A stretch of DNA of 64,000 bases from Amycolatopsis bullii (GTDB lineage Bacteria > Actinomycetota > Actinomycetes > Mycobacteriales > Pseudonocardiaceae): positions 33,232 to 97,231 of the forward strand of contig NZ_BNAW01000030.1 in assembly GCF_014654205.1 (NCBI RefSeq), in the 5' to 3' direction. Position numbers and translations under genes: made by a program. The stretch's first letter is position 1. Every line of letters begins with the position of its first letter. Below the pieces are notes generated by a model. That model made no database searches, was not told the DNA's origin, and was given only the letters and a program-made list of their open reading frames with translations. Shown one piece after another: positions 51,029-60,100 of the stretch.

Positions 51029-52057
51029 ATGCCGCTCACTCCCGCCGACACCAGCGTCGTAGTCGCCAGCATCCCGGCGCTGCTCTGCTTCATGCCCGAA
51101 GACTCCCTCGTGCTGATCGCCACGCTCACAAAGGACACCGGCTCGGCCAGCAGCGGCCCGCTCGCCCGAATCGACCTCGCCCACCTCGCCCACGATCCGG
51201 AAGGCTGCGCGCAGCACTTCAACCGGCAATGCGCCGATCTGCCCGTCCTCTGCATGACCGGTGTCGTCGTCGGCACCGACGGCGTTGACTCGCTGCCGCT
51301 GCGCGCCGACATCGAGGCCATCATCACGGCGCTGGCCGACCACGGATTCACCGACGTCGACATCGTGCACGTGCCGGACATCGCCGAAGGCGCGCGCTGG
51401 CGCTCCTACCGCAACACCAACCGCACCGGTGTCCTGCCCGACCCCGCAGCCACCGCAGCCGCGGCCGCCGCAGTCACCGCCGGACACTCCATCGCCGACA
51501 GTCGGGCAACCCTCGCGGCGCGGTTCACCCCGGTCCCCGAGCCGCTCCGCGCACGGCTGCACCCCCGCATCGCCCACGCCACCGAATCCGCCGCCATCGA
51601 CGAATCCTGGCACCTGGCCGCGCACGTCCGGCTGGATCGCGCCGACGCCGCGATCCGCGCCGCCGGCCACGGCCAGCTGCCCACCGACGAGGCCGACATC
51701 ATCGATCTTGCCGCGACCTTCGCCATGCCCGCGTTCCGCGACGCCCTGCTCGCCCTACCCGACCACGCGGCACGCCTGGCCGCCGAAAACCTGGTCCTAC
51801 ACCTGTGGCGCCACAGCTGCGATCCCATTGCCGGCCAGCTTGCCACCGTCGTCGCGGTTTACTCCTACCTCCGTGGCGACGGAACCGTCGCGCGGATCGC
51901 GCTCGAGCACACCGACCCCGAACAACCCCTGGCGAGCCTACTCTCGACCGTCCTCGCCCACGCAATCGCGCCGTCGAAGGTCCATCACGTGTTCCAGAAC
52001 GCCAGCGATGATGCCCGCCGCACGCTCCTGAGCGAGCCCGCGACCGACCAGGCGTGA
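51029..52057 (+). CDS. DUF4192-family protein, 342 aa
   Basis: GAAAGGA at 51015-51021 supports ATG 51029. Same plan as the preceding gene: TSVVVASIPALLCFMPEDSL opening, VDIVHVPDIAEGARWRSYRN middle (the W-R-S-Y motif), and AAENLVLHLWRHSCDPIAGQ with LATVVAVYSYLRGDGTVARI in the C-terminal half. The two tandem proteins share segment order and are probably an old duplication. Function unknown. The C-terminal part resembles the tail of the relic at 13172-14139. Confidence 0.78.
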   Translation: MPLTPADTSVVVASIPALLCFMPEDSLVLIATLTKDTGSASSGPLARIDLAHLAHDPEGCAQHFNRQCADLPVLCMTGVVVGTDGVDSLPLRADIEAIITALADHGFTDVDIVHVPDIAEGARWRSYRNTNRTGVLPDPAATAAAAAAVTAGHSIADSRATLAARFTPVPEPLRARLHPRIAHATESAAIDESWHLAAHVRLDRADAAIRAAGHGQLPTDEADIIDLAATFAMPAFRDALLALPDHAARLAAENLVLHLWRHSCDPIAGQLATVVAVYSYLRGDGTVARIALEHTDPEQPLASLLSTVLAHAIAPSKVHHVFQNASDDARRTLLSEPATDQA

Positions 52058-52451
52058 CGCCCACCCCTCTCGCTGTTCGCGCCGCGCGACCGTGCGGTCA
52101 GTGCGAGGGCATCGGTCGGCAGTCACCGGCCCGGTGCGGAGTCGTCGTGGATGGATGGCATGACGGGTGGGGCGTTGTCACCGGCGGTGGCCTCGCCCGG
52201 CTCGCCGGGTCGTGGATCGCCCGAAGGTAAGCACACCCCGGCCAGGGGCAGTGCGTCCCCGAAGCCCGGCCCGATCCGCCCGGGTGAACCAGCCTCCTCA
52301 CCCTGCCGAGCTCCGATGCCAGTCGCGCGCGAGCTGGTTCGCGCGCGGGCGGATGAGCCGAGCCGGGGACGTCGCCTAAAGGCGACCCCCGGCCGCCGCG
52401 TGCTCAGCTGCGCCGCGTTCCACACCCCAACGAGCACCAGGGAGACACACC
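52058..52451. other. gene-free region before ssb
   Basis: No supported gene. It contains a hairpin GTCGCC-TAAA-GGCGAC (52371-52386) flanked by G and C runs, and GGGAGA (52440-52445) as the ssb ribosome site. It likely holds the ssb promoter. Confidence 0.5.
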
Positions 52452-52949
52452 ATGGCCGGCGACACCACCATCACCATCATCGGCAACCTCACCGCCGACC
52501 CCGAACTCCGCTTCACCGAGACCGGGACCCCGGTCGCGAACTTCACCGTCGCCTCCACCCCACGCACCTTCAACCGCGCCACCAGCGAATGGGAGGACGG
52601 CGAGGCACTGTTCATGCGCTGCACCATCTGGCAGCAGGCCGCCGAAAACGTCGCCGAGTCCCTGACCCGCGGCGCCCGCGTCATCGTCCAGGGCCGCCTC
52701 AAGCAGCGCTCGTTCCAGACCAAGGAAGGCGACAAGCGCACCGTGATGGAGCTGACCGTCGACGAGATCGGCCCGTCGCTGCGCTACGCCACCACCACGG
52801 TCACCAAGAACGCGAAGGCCAACTCGGACCGCGTCACCAGCACCCACACCGGCGCGGCCCCCGCCGACGACCCGTGGGGCCCGGCCGCCGAGCGCGACCT
52901 GGTCGGCGCGACCGCCGGCGGCGGGTTCAGCGACGAGCCGCCCTTCTGA
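52452..52949 (+). CDS. ssb: single-stranded DNA-binding protein, 165 aa
   Basis: A clear OB-fold SSB: TTITIIGNLTADPELRFTET, GTPVANFTVASTPRTFNRAT, FMRCTIWQQAAENVAESLTR, GARVIVQGRLKQRSFQTKEG and VMELTVDEIGPSLRYATTTV. The C-terminal tip DEPPF is the acidic partner-binding tail. At 165 aa it is typical for actinobacteria. A plasmid-borne SSB coats the transferred strand during conjugation or supports the element's own replication. GGGAGA precedes ATG 52452. A strong terminator follows at 53001. Confidence 0.95.
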   Translation: MAGDTTITIIGNLTADPELRFTETGTPVANFTVASTPRTFNRATSEWEDGEALFMRCTIWQQAAENVAESLTRGARVIVQGRLKQRSFQTKEGDKRTVMELTVDEIGPSLRYATTTVTKNAKANSDRVTSTHTGAAPADDPWGPAAERDLVGATAGGGFSDEPPF

Positions 52950-53000
52950 TGAGAGCCGGTGTCCGGCCGGACTTCCCCTCCGGCCGGGCACCACCCCGAA

Positions 53001-53035
53001 GGCCGGGGCCAGCCTGACGGCTGGCCCCGGCCTTT
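53001..53035 (+). terminator. rho-independent terminator of ssb
   Basis: A perfect 14-bp GC-rich stem (53001-53014 with 53019-53032), four-base loop TGAC, then TTT. It ends the ssb transcript. Confidence 0.85.
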
Positions 53036-53175
53036 CCCATGCCACACACCGCACCCCGGAGATCACCATGCCCGCCGCACACAACACGACGTCCACCCGA
53101 TCCGATGCGCCGACGAAGAGCCGTGTCGCGCCCGAGCGGATACTTCGTGCCCTGGGCCGGAAATCACCCTTTAGG

Positions 53176-53202
53176 GTAGGAGAATCGTCCTACGCTCGGA
53201 AC
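53176..53202 (+). promoter_or_regulatory. leaderless-type promoter overlapped by a dyad operator
   Basis: GTAGGA-N6-TCCTAC (53176-53193) is a perfect 6-bp-arm dyad. It overlaps TACGCT (53191-53196), a TANNNT -10 box, which lies exactly six bases before ATG 53203 with no ribosome site. This fits a leaderless transcript controlled by a repressor bound over the -10. Confidence 0.5.
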
Positions 53203-53661
53203 ATGAGCAATCGTTACGGCGTCACGATCCCCGGGCTCGTCCTCGCCGGAGGCACCGGCTTCTACCTCGGCATCCAGCCCTTCGGCTACATCGGACTCCT
53301 CGTCACGCCCTTCACCGGCCCCGCCGGCCTGCTCGCCCTCCCCGGCGCCGTCCTGTTCGGTGCGCTCATTGGGTGCGGCGTCGCCTACCTCAGCCGCAAC
53401 CGAATCAAACCGAACCTCGCCCACCGCTACCACCGCGGCGCCATCCTCGGCGCCGTCACCTTGCCCGGCTACCTGTTCATCGGGCACTTCCCCGGCGCCG
53501 ATCAAGGCGGCACTGCCAGCCAGTGGGCCGTCGGAATCCCGTTCTGCTGCGGCATCGCCGCGATGATCGTCTACTACCAGCGCCGCAGACGCGCCACCTT
53601 GGCCCGCCGAGCCCGGCGTCTCGCCCAGCAGCAGGCCAACCAGCCGACCGCGACGCGCTAA
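53203..53661 (+). CDS. small integral membrane protein, 152 aa
   Basis: Four hydrophobic stretches (VTIPGLVLAGGTGFYLGIQP, IGLLVTPFTGPAGLLALPGA with VLFGALIGCGVAYL, GAILGAVTLPGYLFIGHF, WAVGIPFCCGIAAMIVYYQR) indicate a four-helix membrane protein with a basic, Arg/Gln-rich cytoplasmic tail. The family is not recognised. ATG 53203 is chosen because the hydrophobic region starts there and a TANNNT box lies six bases upstream. A bidirectional terminator follows at 53678. In a conjugative element it could be an entry-exclusion or coupling-related membrane protein, but nothing proves this. Confidence 0.7.
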   Translation: MSNRYGVTIPGLVLAGGTGFYLGIQPFGYIGLLVTPFTGPAGLLALPGAVLFGALIGCGVAYLSRNRIKPNLAHRYHRGAILGAVTLPGYLFIGHFPGADQGGTASQWAVGIPFCCGIAAMIVYYQRRRRATLARRARRLAQQQANQPTATR

Positions 53662-53677
53662 CTCGCCGACACCACGA

Positions 53678-53713
53678 GAGGGGCGGTGGCACCTGACTGT
53701 GCCACCGCCCCTC
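53678..53713. terminator. bidirectional terminator between convergent genes
   Basis: A perfect 15-bp stem (53678-53692 with 53699-53713) with a six-base loop separates the membrane protein gene (plus) from the coiled-coil gene (minus). Confidence 0.8.
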
Positions 53714-53788
53714 TTCTCGTGCCCGGGGTGCCCGGCCGAATCAGTCTGCCGGAACATCCACCCCTGAATCTCGTTCGGATGGCTCGAC

Positions 53789-54352
53789 CTACTCGTTCGC
53801 GGGCGCCTCGGCAGCCCGCTCATCACCGAAAGTTGCCGCGTCCCCTGCTTCCGCGCGCGTGGAGTCCGCGTCGCTCCGCTGGCCGACCTCCGACGCTGCC
53901 GCGGCGATCCGCGACAAGGCAGTGACCACCTTCGCCGAGATTCCCAGCAACGCCGCAGTCTCCGCCGCACCCACATCCGCCGCGCGGATCTCGGCCACCG
54001 CGGTCGCCATCACCGCCCGCCACTCGCCGATCTCCATCTCCGCATCTGCACGGACCTGCTCGGCCGCCCGCTCGAACTCCGCGACCTTCGCCGCGCGCTG
54101 CCGGTCCAGCTCGGCAAGCTTCCGCTCCAGCTGCGCGCCCAGCGCGCCGATGCGGTCCGCACGCCGGCGCTCCACCGCCTCGATCGCCGTCACCGCCTCC
54201 GCGAACGGGCCCAGCGCCGCATCAACACGCCGCTCGTTCTCGCGTTCGCGCTCCAGCTGCTCGACGCGGCGGCGCCGCGCTGCCTCCAGCCGCTCCAGCG
54301 TCGCCGACGACCGACGCTTCCGCTTGGAACGTGTTGTGTGACGTTCAACCAT
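53789..54352 (-). CDS. coiled-coil protein with a C-terminal HTH-like segment, 187 aa
   Basis: On the minus strand ATG 54352 has GGGAGGTG upstream. After a basic start (ERHTTRSKRKRRSSATLERL) the protein is a long charged coiled coil (ARRRRVEQLERERENERRVD, RIGALGAQLERKLAELDRQR, AAKVAEFERAAEQVRADAEM). It then has IRAADVGAAETAALLGISAK and VVTALSRIAA, which resembles a helix-turn-helix of the ParB-spacer or MerR-like kind. The tail is acidic. Such proteins are frequent next to relaxase genes and could bind an origin of transfer. No family name is secure. Confidence 0.65.
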   Translation of the reverse strand: MVERHTTRSKRKRRSSATLERLEAARRRRVEQLERERENERRVDAALGPFAEAVTAIEAVERRRADRIGALGAQLERKLAELDRQRAAKVAEFERAAEQVRADAEMEIGEWRAVMATAVAEIRAADVGAAETAALLGISAKVVTALSRIAAAASEVGQRSDADSTRAEAGDAATFGDERAAEAPANE

Positions 54353-54751
54353 GACGCACCTCCCGCGGGGGAGGGCTGCGGTTCTATCCACCAACCTACC
54401 CGCGGCACCGGCGTCACCGCGTCACACCGGCGGGGCAGCGCTCGCACCGCCGACAAGGCGACCGACAGCGTCGACCGTGTTCACGACGACAGCCGGCGAG
54501 CGAGGAGAAGGGCGCGGTACCGCCGCAGCAGCCCCGAAGGGCCACGCCACCGAAGTGGCAAGCCGCAAAACTCGCGGCGGCCCGCTGACGCTCCGACTCA
54601 GGGACACGTAGGCCCGCGGAGCGCTACGACGAGCATACCCGCAGGCCATCACACCCGTGCCGGCCACGGGGGAAACCGTTTCCGCTGGTCAGCCGCTTAG
54701 ATCCAGAGCACCGGCAGGGACGCACCCGTGAGATGGATCGGTTACGTCCGC
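54353..54751. other. gene-free region with no clear signal
   Basis: I see no supported gene or strong repeat here. The region carries the promoter and ribosome site of the minus-strand coiled-coil gene at its left end and leads into the large inverted-repeat element at its right end. Confidence 0.45.
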
Positions 54752-54945
54752 GGGTGGTGGGTGGCCCCGAAATTGTATCGGTCGTCCCCCCAAATGCAAG
54801 GGCACCCCGAAATATTTTTGACCGAAAAGCGTGGCCAAAAATATTTCGAGGCCCCACCCTTGCATTCGGGGCCCCTACTCCCTAGGTCAGGCATTAAGGG
54901 CAGGCCGGGGGCCTGCCCCGGTTGCTTCGGGGCCACCCACCACCC
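54752..54945. other. 194-nt nested inverted-repeat element (candidate origin or structured RNA)
   Basis: Outer arms 54752-54771 and 54926-54945 are perfectly complementary over 20 bases. Inside, 54788-54802 pairs with 54857-54871 (15 bp, one mismatch), and within that 54809-54820 pairs with 54836-54847 (12 bp, perfect, A/T-rich, GAAATATTTTTG type). A third stem, 54898-54906 with 54910-54918 (9 bp), follows. The result is a three-way junction with a long hairpin arm. It has no open frame. It lies between the coiled-coil gene and the genes leading to the relaxase, where an oriT, a single-strand origin or a structured RNA would be expected. The AT-rich core contrasts with the GC-rich surroundings. 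Confidence 0.75.
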
Positions 54946-55216
54946 ACTCAGCTCGTGGTCACTCCTACTTCGCCGACCAGCAGCACCACGGCGCCCCGCA
55001 GCCGCCCTCAGCGCGCGCGTGATCACCCGAAGGCGAGCCGGACAGTAAGTCACACATGGGACAACAAATAGGCCCGTTGAATTGCCCAAAATAGTCACAT
55101 GAAAACCCCATTTCGCGTGGAATAGACGACAGCCGCGCGGTAATATTGACATCGCAAGGTGATCGGGACCGCAAACCCGATAGCCGAACTCATTCAACAC
55201 GTAAGGATCAACTCTC

Positions 55217-56494
55217 ATGGTTGCGACCATTCACCGTAAGCACCTCCCTAGCATCACCCGCGCCGTGCAGGCATTGCAGGCGCAGCCGCCACGCGTCCGG
55301 ACCGCCCTCACCGAGCTACGGGCCGCCTTCACCGACAGCGGCGAGAACCCGCCCGCGATCCTCGCCGCGTGCGCCACCCTCCTCAACACCGACGCCGCGA
55401 TCAACGGTGACGTCCTCGCCGCCGTGCGCACCGCTCACACCGAGTGGGACAGCTACGGCGAGACCGAGCGCGAGCTGATCAACCTGTGCGTCTACAGCAG
55501 CGAGACCCGCCGGGCCGTCGCCGTGACCGAGGTCAACGACGTGACGGTGATGCTGCGCGAGACCCCGCCGCGTATCGCCGACGCGCTCAACGGGTTGCGG
55601 TGGCTCAACGCCGCTACCGGCGGCAGCCAGCAGCACGCGTTCACCACGTGCGCCACGCTGCTCAAGAACCCCAGCGCCACGCACTCTGCCATCGTCGAAG
55701 CCATCCAGACCGCTCACGCTCTCTGGCCCGGCCTCTCCGATGACCTGCGCACGCTCGTCCTGGCGTGCGTGTACGCGAGCAAGGCCCGCGCCGAGCACGC
55801 GCGCGCCCGCACCGCCGCCCGGCAGCAGACCACCGAAGCCACCTCCGGTGACATCCACCGGTGCGGCAACTGTGACGGCAACCTCGCCGGGCTCCCCGAG
55901 ATGCGGTACTGCTCCGATGCCTGCCGCCGGGAAGCCGAGTCAACGCAGCGCCCCGTGCCCGGGGAGCACACCGTCACCGGGGAACCGGCCGAGCCTGCCG
56001 CAGCAGCCGAGGGCACCGCGCCGGTTGCCACGCCCGCCGCCGAGGAGAAGACCAAGGCCATGAGCACGGCGAAGGCCGGGCGCGAGCCGATCGAGAAGCA
56101 GGCGGAGGGCCGTTACGTCGTCGGGGAGGTGGAAGCCCGGTATGACGAGCAGTGGCGGCAGATTGAGCAGGCGATCCCGACCGCCGGTTTCGTCCACAAG
56201 GACGAGCGCGGGGTGGACGTCTACGAGCAGGAGCGGCAGCGTCACGCCGACCTGGACGACAGCAGCGACGCCGCAACCGACCTGACCGGCTACGCCCTGT
56301 CCGATGAGGATTACGAGCGGCTTGCCTTGCTCCCGGTCGCGCCGGGCGGGTTGTGCGTGGCGTGCAACATCGAACGCACCCCCAGCGAGCAGCGCACCCC
56401 GAGCACGGACAACCGGTGCGAGATGTGCCGGGACCGCGACATGCCGCCGCTGTCCGCGCTCAGCCTGTCGCGCGAACTCGCCGCCGTCGCCTGA
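55217..56494 (+). CDS. duplicated-domain protein with two zinc-site motifs, 425 aa
   Basis: ATG 55217 follows AAGGA at 55203-55207 within an AT-richer leader. Two homologous halves of about 90 residues are visible: PPRVRTALTELRAAF ... ACATLLNTDAAINGDVLAAV ... INLCVYSSETRRA, and PPRIADALNGLRWLN ... TCATLLKNPSATHSAIVEAI ... VLACVYASKARA. A Cys4/His-like site follows (CGNCDGNLAGLPEMRYCSDA), then an acidic linker, and a second Cys pair set at the end (LCVACNIERTPSEQ ... CEMCRDRDMP). No family is recognised. The zinc sites suggest nucleic-acid or protein binding, and the position between the structured element and the relaxase suggests a transfer or replication accessory role. Confidence 0.7.
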   Translation: MVATIHRKHLPSITRAVQALQAQPPRVRTALTELRAAFTDSGENPPAILAACATLLNTDAAINGDVLAAVRTAHTEWDSYGETERELINLCVYSSETRRAVAVTEVNDVTVMLRETPPRIADALNGLRWLNAATGGSQQHAFTTCATLLKNPSATHSAIVEAIQTAHALWPGLSDDLRTLVLACVYASKARAEHARARTAARQQTTEATSGDIHRCGNCDGNLAGLPEMRYCSDACRREAESTQRPVPGEHTVTGEPAEPAAAAEGTAPVATPAAEEKTKAMSTAKAGREPIEKQAEGRYVVGEVEARYDEQWRQIEQAIPTAGFVHKDERGVDVYEQERQRHADLDDSSDAATDLTGYALSDEDYERLALLPVAPGGLCVACNIERTPSEQRTPSTDNRCEMCRDRDMPPLSALSLSRELAAVA

Positions 56495-56562
56495 CCACCC
56501 GCCACACGGCGGGGGCCACCCCCGACCGAGTGCCCCCGCCCCTCGAACCAGGAGCCGCCACC

Positions 56563-56781
56563 GTGCGCACCTTCCACGACATTCTTTCCGACATCGACCG
56601 CGAGCTAGCCGCCGCCGACACGAACCCGACCGACGAACCCGCCGCCGTCACCACCGACCTGCGGGAGCTACTCATCAGCTACATCCGAAAGCTGCCTGCC
56701 CCGTGCAGCTTCACGGTCGAAACCGTGGCGGCCGCCACCCGCCTTGAGCTGACCTACCTCACCGACGACCGCTGGGCCTAA
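56563..56781 (+). CDS. small protein, 72 aa
   Basis: GTG 56563 has GGAG at 56551-56554, 68 bases after the previous stop. The product is acidic and helical at its start (RTFHDILSDIDRELAAADTN), then LRELLISYIRKLPAPCSFTV and TVAAATRLELTYL, which resembles a small winged-helix-like fold. No family recognised. It is followed by a strong terminator, so it probably ends the transcription unit beginning at 55217. Confidence 0.55.
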   Translation: MRTFHDILSDIDRELAAADTNPTDEPAAVTTDLRELLISYIRKLPAPCSFTVETVAAATRLELTYLTDDRWA

Positions 56782-56800
56782 CGACCGTCCGCACACGACA

Positions 56801-56833
56801 GCGGCCGCCGATCTCCGGATCGGCGGCCGCTTT
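56801..56833 (+). terminator. rho-independent terminator
   Basis: A perfect 13-bp stem (56801-56813 with 56818-56830), four-base loop TCCG, then TTT, 20 bases after the 72-aa gene. Confidence 0.85.
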
Positions 56834-56929
56834 GGCGTGTCGGCACAGCCGGGGACCGCGCAGGCGCCGGCAGACGGCGCCGGGGCGCCTTAGTGCAGGC
56901 GCCGGCACTCGACCCGAAATTTCGCTCAC

Positions 56930-57070
56930 CACACCCACGCCCCACCAACCCGCCCACCTACCGCACCCCGCCCGCCACCACACCGCACCCCGCACCTTCC
57001 CCCGCCCCCCACTCACCCCGCCAACCACGCCACCGCCACCACCTCACCCAGCCTGCCCCCTACCCCGCAC
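56930..57070. other. strand-asymmetric C-rich, G-poor tract
   Basis: About 140 bases made almost only of C and A on the plus strand (very few G or T), directly upstream of the relaxase gene. No gene is seen in the 56834-57124 interval. Such tracts form unusual single-strand or R-loop structures and may be part of a transfer origin. Confidence 0.55.
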
Positions 57071-57124
57071 ACAGCACGTCTTGCAGACGTTCTGAACCGG
57101 GTGGGCGCCGCTGCCTTTTGGGCG

Positions 57125-57130
57125 TAGTCT
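57125..57130 (+). promoter_or_regulatory. -10 box of a possible leaderless relaxase promoter
   Basis: TAGTCT (TANNNT) lies nine bases before ATG 57140. There is no ribosome site, so a leaderless start at ATG 57140 is possible; GTG 57134 is the longest start. No clear -35 box. Confidence 0.3.
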
Positions 57131-57133
57131 GGT

Positions 57134-60100
57134 GTGGACATGATGGGCTTGCGGAAGCTGAGCCCTGGTGGTCATGTGTATCTCACGAACACGGTGGCGT
57201 GCGCCGATCGCAGCCGTGAGCTCGCACCCGGCGAGCTGTTAAGTGACTACTACCTCTCCCGTGGTTACCCGGCAGGCCAATGGTTCGGCGCTGGAGCAGA
57301 GCACTTAGGACTCTCCGGCGCAGTCACCCCTGCCCAGATGGACGCCCTCTTCGGCGAGGGCCGGAACCCGCACGCCGACGCCATCGAAGCCGAGATGATC
57401 GCCGGCGGCGCCACCGCCGCAGAGGCATTGAACGCCACTCGGCTGGGGCGCCGGTTCCCGCAGTACTCGGCGCTGGATCATCTGCGCTCCCAGGTGTCGC
57501 AGGCGTACAAAGACCACAACCGCCTGCACGGACGTCCAGTCGGCGCGCCGATCTCCGCGCAGGAACGTGCCGAGCTGCGTCGCGGGGTGCAGCTGCAGGC
57601 TTACCGCAAAGCCCACGATGGTAGAGGCCCTGCCGGCGACACGGAGCTGAACGAGTGGCTTGCGGAGCAGAAGCGCGATCTCAAGTCGGCGGTGTCGGGT
57701 TTTGAGATGGTGTTCACGCCGGACAAGTCGGTGTCGATTGCGTGGGCGATGGCGCAACCCGCGGAGCGGGAACTGATCGCCGGCATGGTCCGCCAAGCCG
57801 CCCGCGACACGTTGTCCTGGGTGGAGGACAACGTCGCGTTCACCCGCCGCGGGAACATGGGCGAAGCGCAGGTCGACGTCAACGGCATCGTCGCGGCGTT
57901 GTTCGAGCACTGGGATTCCCGCGCCTCCGATCCGCACCTGCACATCCACGCCCTGATCTCCTCGAAGGTGCAACGCAGCGACGACGGTGAATGGACCGCC
58001 CTCGACGGCCGCACCGTGCTGGCCGCGACCGTCACCGCGTCGGAGTACTTCGACAACCGCCTGCGCGACCTGTTCCGCGAACAGGGCGCCTCCTGGGTGC
58101 AGCGGGGCGCCGAAGGCGTCGACATGAAACGCCCGGTGTGGCAGCTCGACGGGATTCCGGTCGAGCTGGTGAAGCTGTTCTCCCAGCGGCATCGTCAGTT
58201 CGAAGCCGCCCGGGCGAAACGCATCGTGGAGTTCCGGGCCAAACACGGGAAGGAGCCGACGCCCAAGGACATCTTCGCCATCGACCGGGCCGCCCAGTAC
58301 GACAACCGCCCCGGCAAGCAACCGCCGAAGACGCTGCCGGAGCACCTCGCGGCGTGGCGCGAGCACGCGCTTGGCATCGTTGCCGCCGAGGTCCTCGACG
58401 CGCTGAGCCGGACGGTGTTCCTCAGCGGACGCGCCGAGCCGGATGCGGTCGACATCGCGAAACTCGCCCAGGTCACGCGGGAGGTGGTGTCGGACAACTA
58501 CGCGCACTTTTCCTGGTGGAACCTCGCCGCCGAAGCCCACCGCCAGTCCGCGCACCTGCGGATGCCCGTCGACAAGCGGGGACAGCTGGTCGTCGACGTC
58601 GTCGACACCGTCCTGGCCCAGCCCGACACCCTCGCCCTCGTCGGGCCGACCGCGGTCACCGAGCCGGCCTCGCTGCGTCGGAGGGACGGCGAGTCGGTGT
58701 TCGTGGAGCACAACTCGACCCGCTACACCACCACCGCGACCCTCGCCGCCGAAGGCGACCTGGTCGCCTGGGCGCGCCGCGGCGGCGGGCACCGGCTACG
58801 TGCCGACACCGTCGAGAAAGCCCTCGCCGGTCAGGGATTGAACGCCGGGCAGGCGGAGATGGTGCGCCAGTTCGCCCGCTCCGGGCGCCGCCTGCACTTC
58901 GCCTTGGCGCCGGCCGGGGCCGGGAAGACCTCGGCAATGAAGGTCCTGGCCACCGCGTGGCGGCGCACCGGGCACCGCGTCTACGCCTTCGGCCCCTCAG
59001 CACGTGCGGCCCAAGAGCTGGGTGCGTCGATCGGGGCGAAGCCGCACACCCTGCACCAGCTGACCACCGCACTGAAGTTTGGATTCGCCCACCGCGCGTT
59101 CCCTATGCAAGCCGGGGACCTGGTGATCGTCGACGAGGCGGCGATGGCCGGCACCCACACGCTCCACAAGGTCGTCAAGTACGCGCTGACCCACGGCGCC
59201 GACGTGCGGCTGATCGGTGACGACGCCCAGCTGGCCGCAGTCGAGGCCGGGGGCGCGATCCGGCTGATCGCCCACGACGTCGGCGCAGTGCGGTTCAGGG
59301 AGATCGTGCGCTTCCGCGGCGACGACCGCAGGGAGCAGGCTGCGGCGTCGCTGCAGATTCGGGCCGCGAACCCGAAGGGGCTCGAGTACTACTTCGAGTC
59401 GGGCCGGGTCTCCGATGGGTCGCTGGAGACGATGCGCGACGCCGCCCGCTCGCATTGGCAAGCCGACCTCGACGCCGGCTTGCAGTCGCTGCTGATCGTG
59501 CCGACCAACGAAGACACCGTCGCCCTGAACATCGACGCCCGCGAACGGCGCCTCAACCGGGGCCTGGTTGATCGCGGGCGGGAGGTGGAGCTGCACAATG
59601 CCACCACCGCCAGTGTCGGGGACTGGGTCGTCACCCGCCACAACCAACGGCTGCTGTCGCTGTTCGGCGGGAAGGATTTCGTCAAGAACGGCGACGTCTG
59701 GACCATCACCGACGTACACCGCTCCGGCAAGATCACCGTCCAGCACCGGGTGCACAAGGCTGCCATCACGCTGCCGGCCGGATACGTCCAGGCGCACGTC
59801 GAGCTCGCCTACGTCGCCACGATCAACCGGGTGCAGGGCATGACCAGCACCGGCAACGCCCACCTGCTGGTGCCGCCGACGATGACCCGCGAGCAGTTCT
59901 ACCCCGGCATCACCCGCGCCATGCTCGGCAACTACCTCTACGTCGTCACCCACCACCACGTCATCGACCAGCACCTCGAAACCCCCGAACCAGTGTCCCC
60001 GGAGTCCGTGCTCACCGGCGTGCTGCACCACTCCGGTGCCGAGGTCTCGGCCACCGAAACGTTGCGGGAGGCGCAGGACGAAGCGGTGTCGATGGGCACG

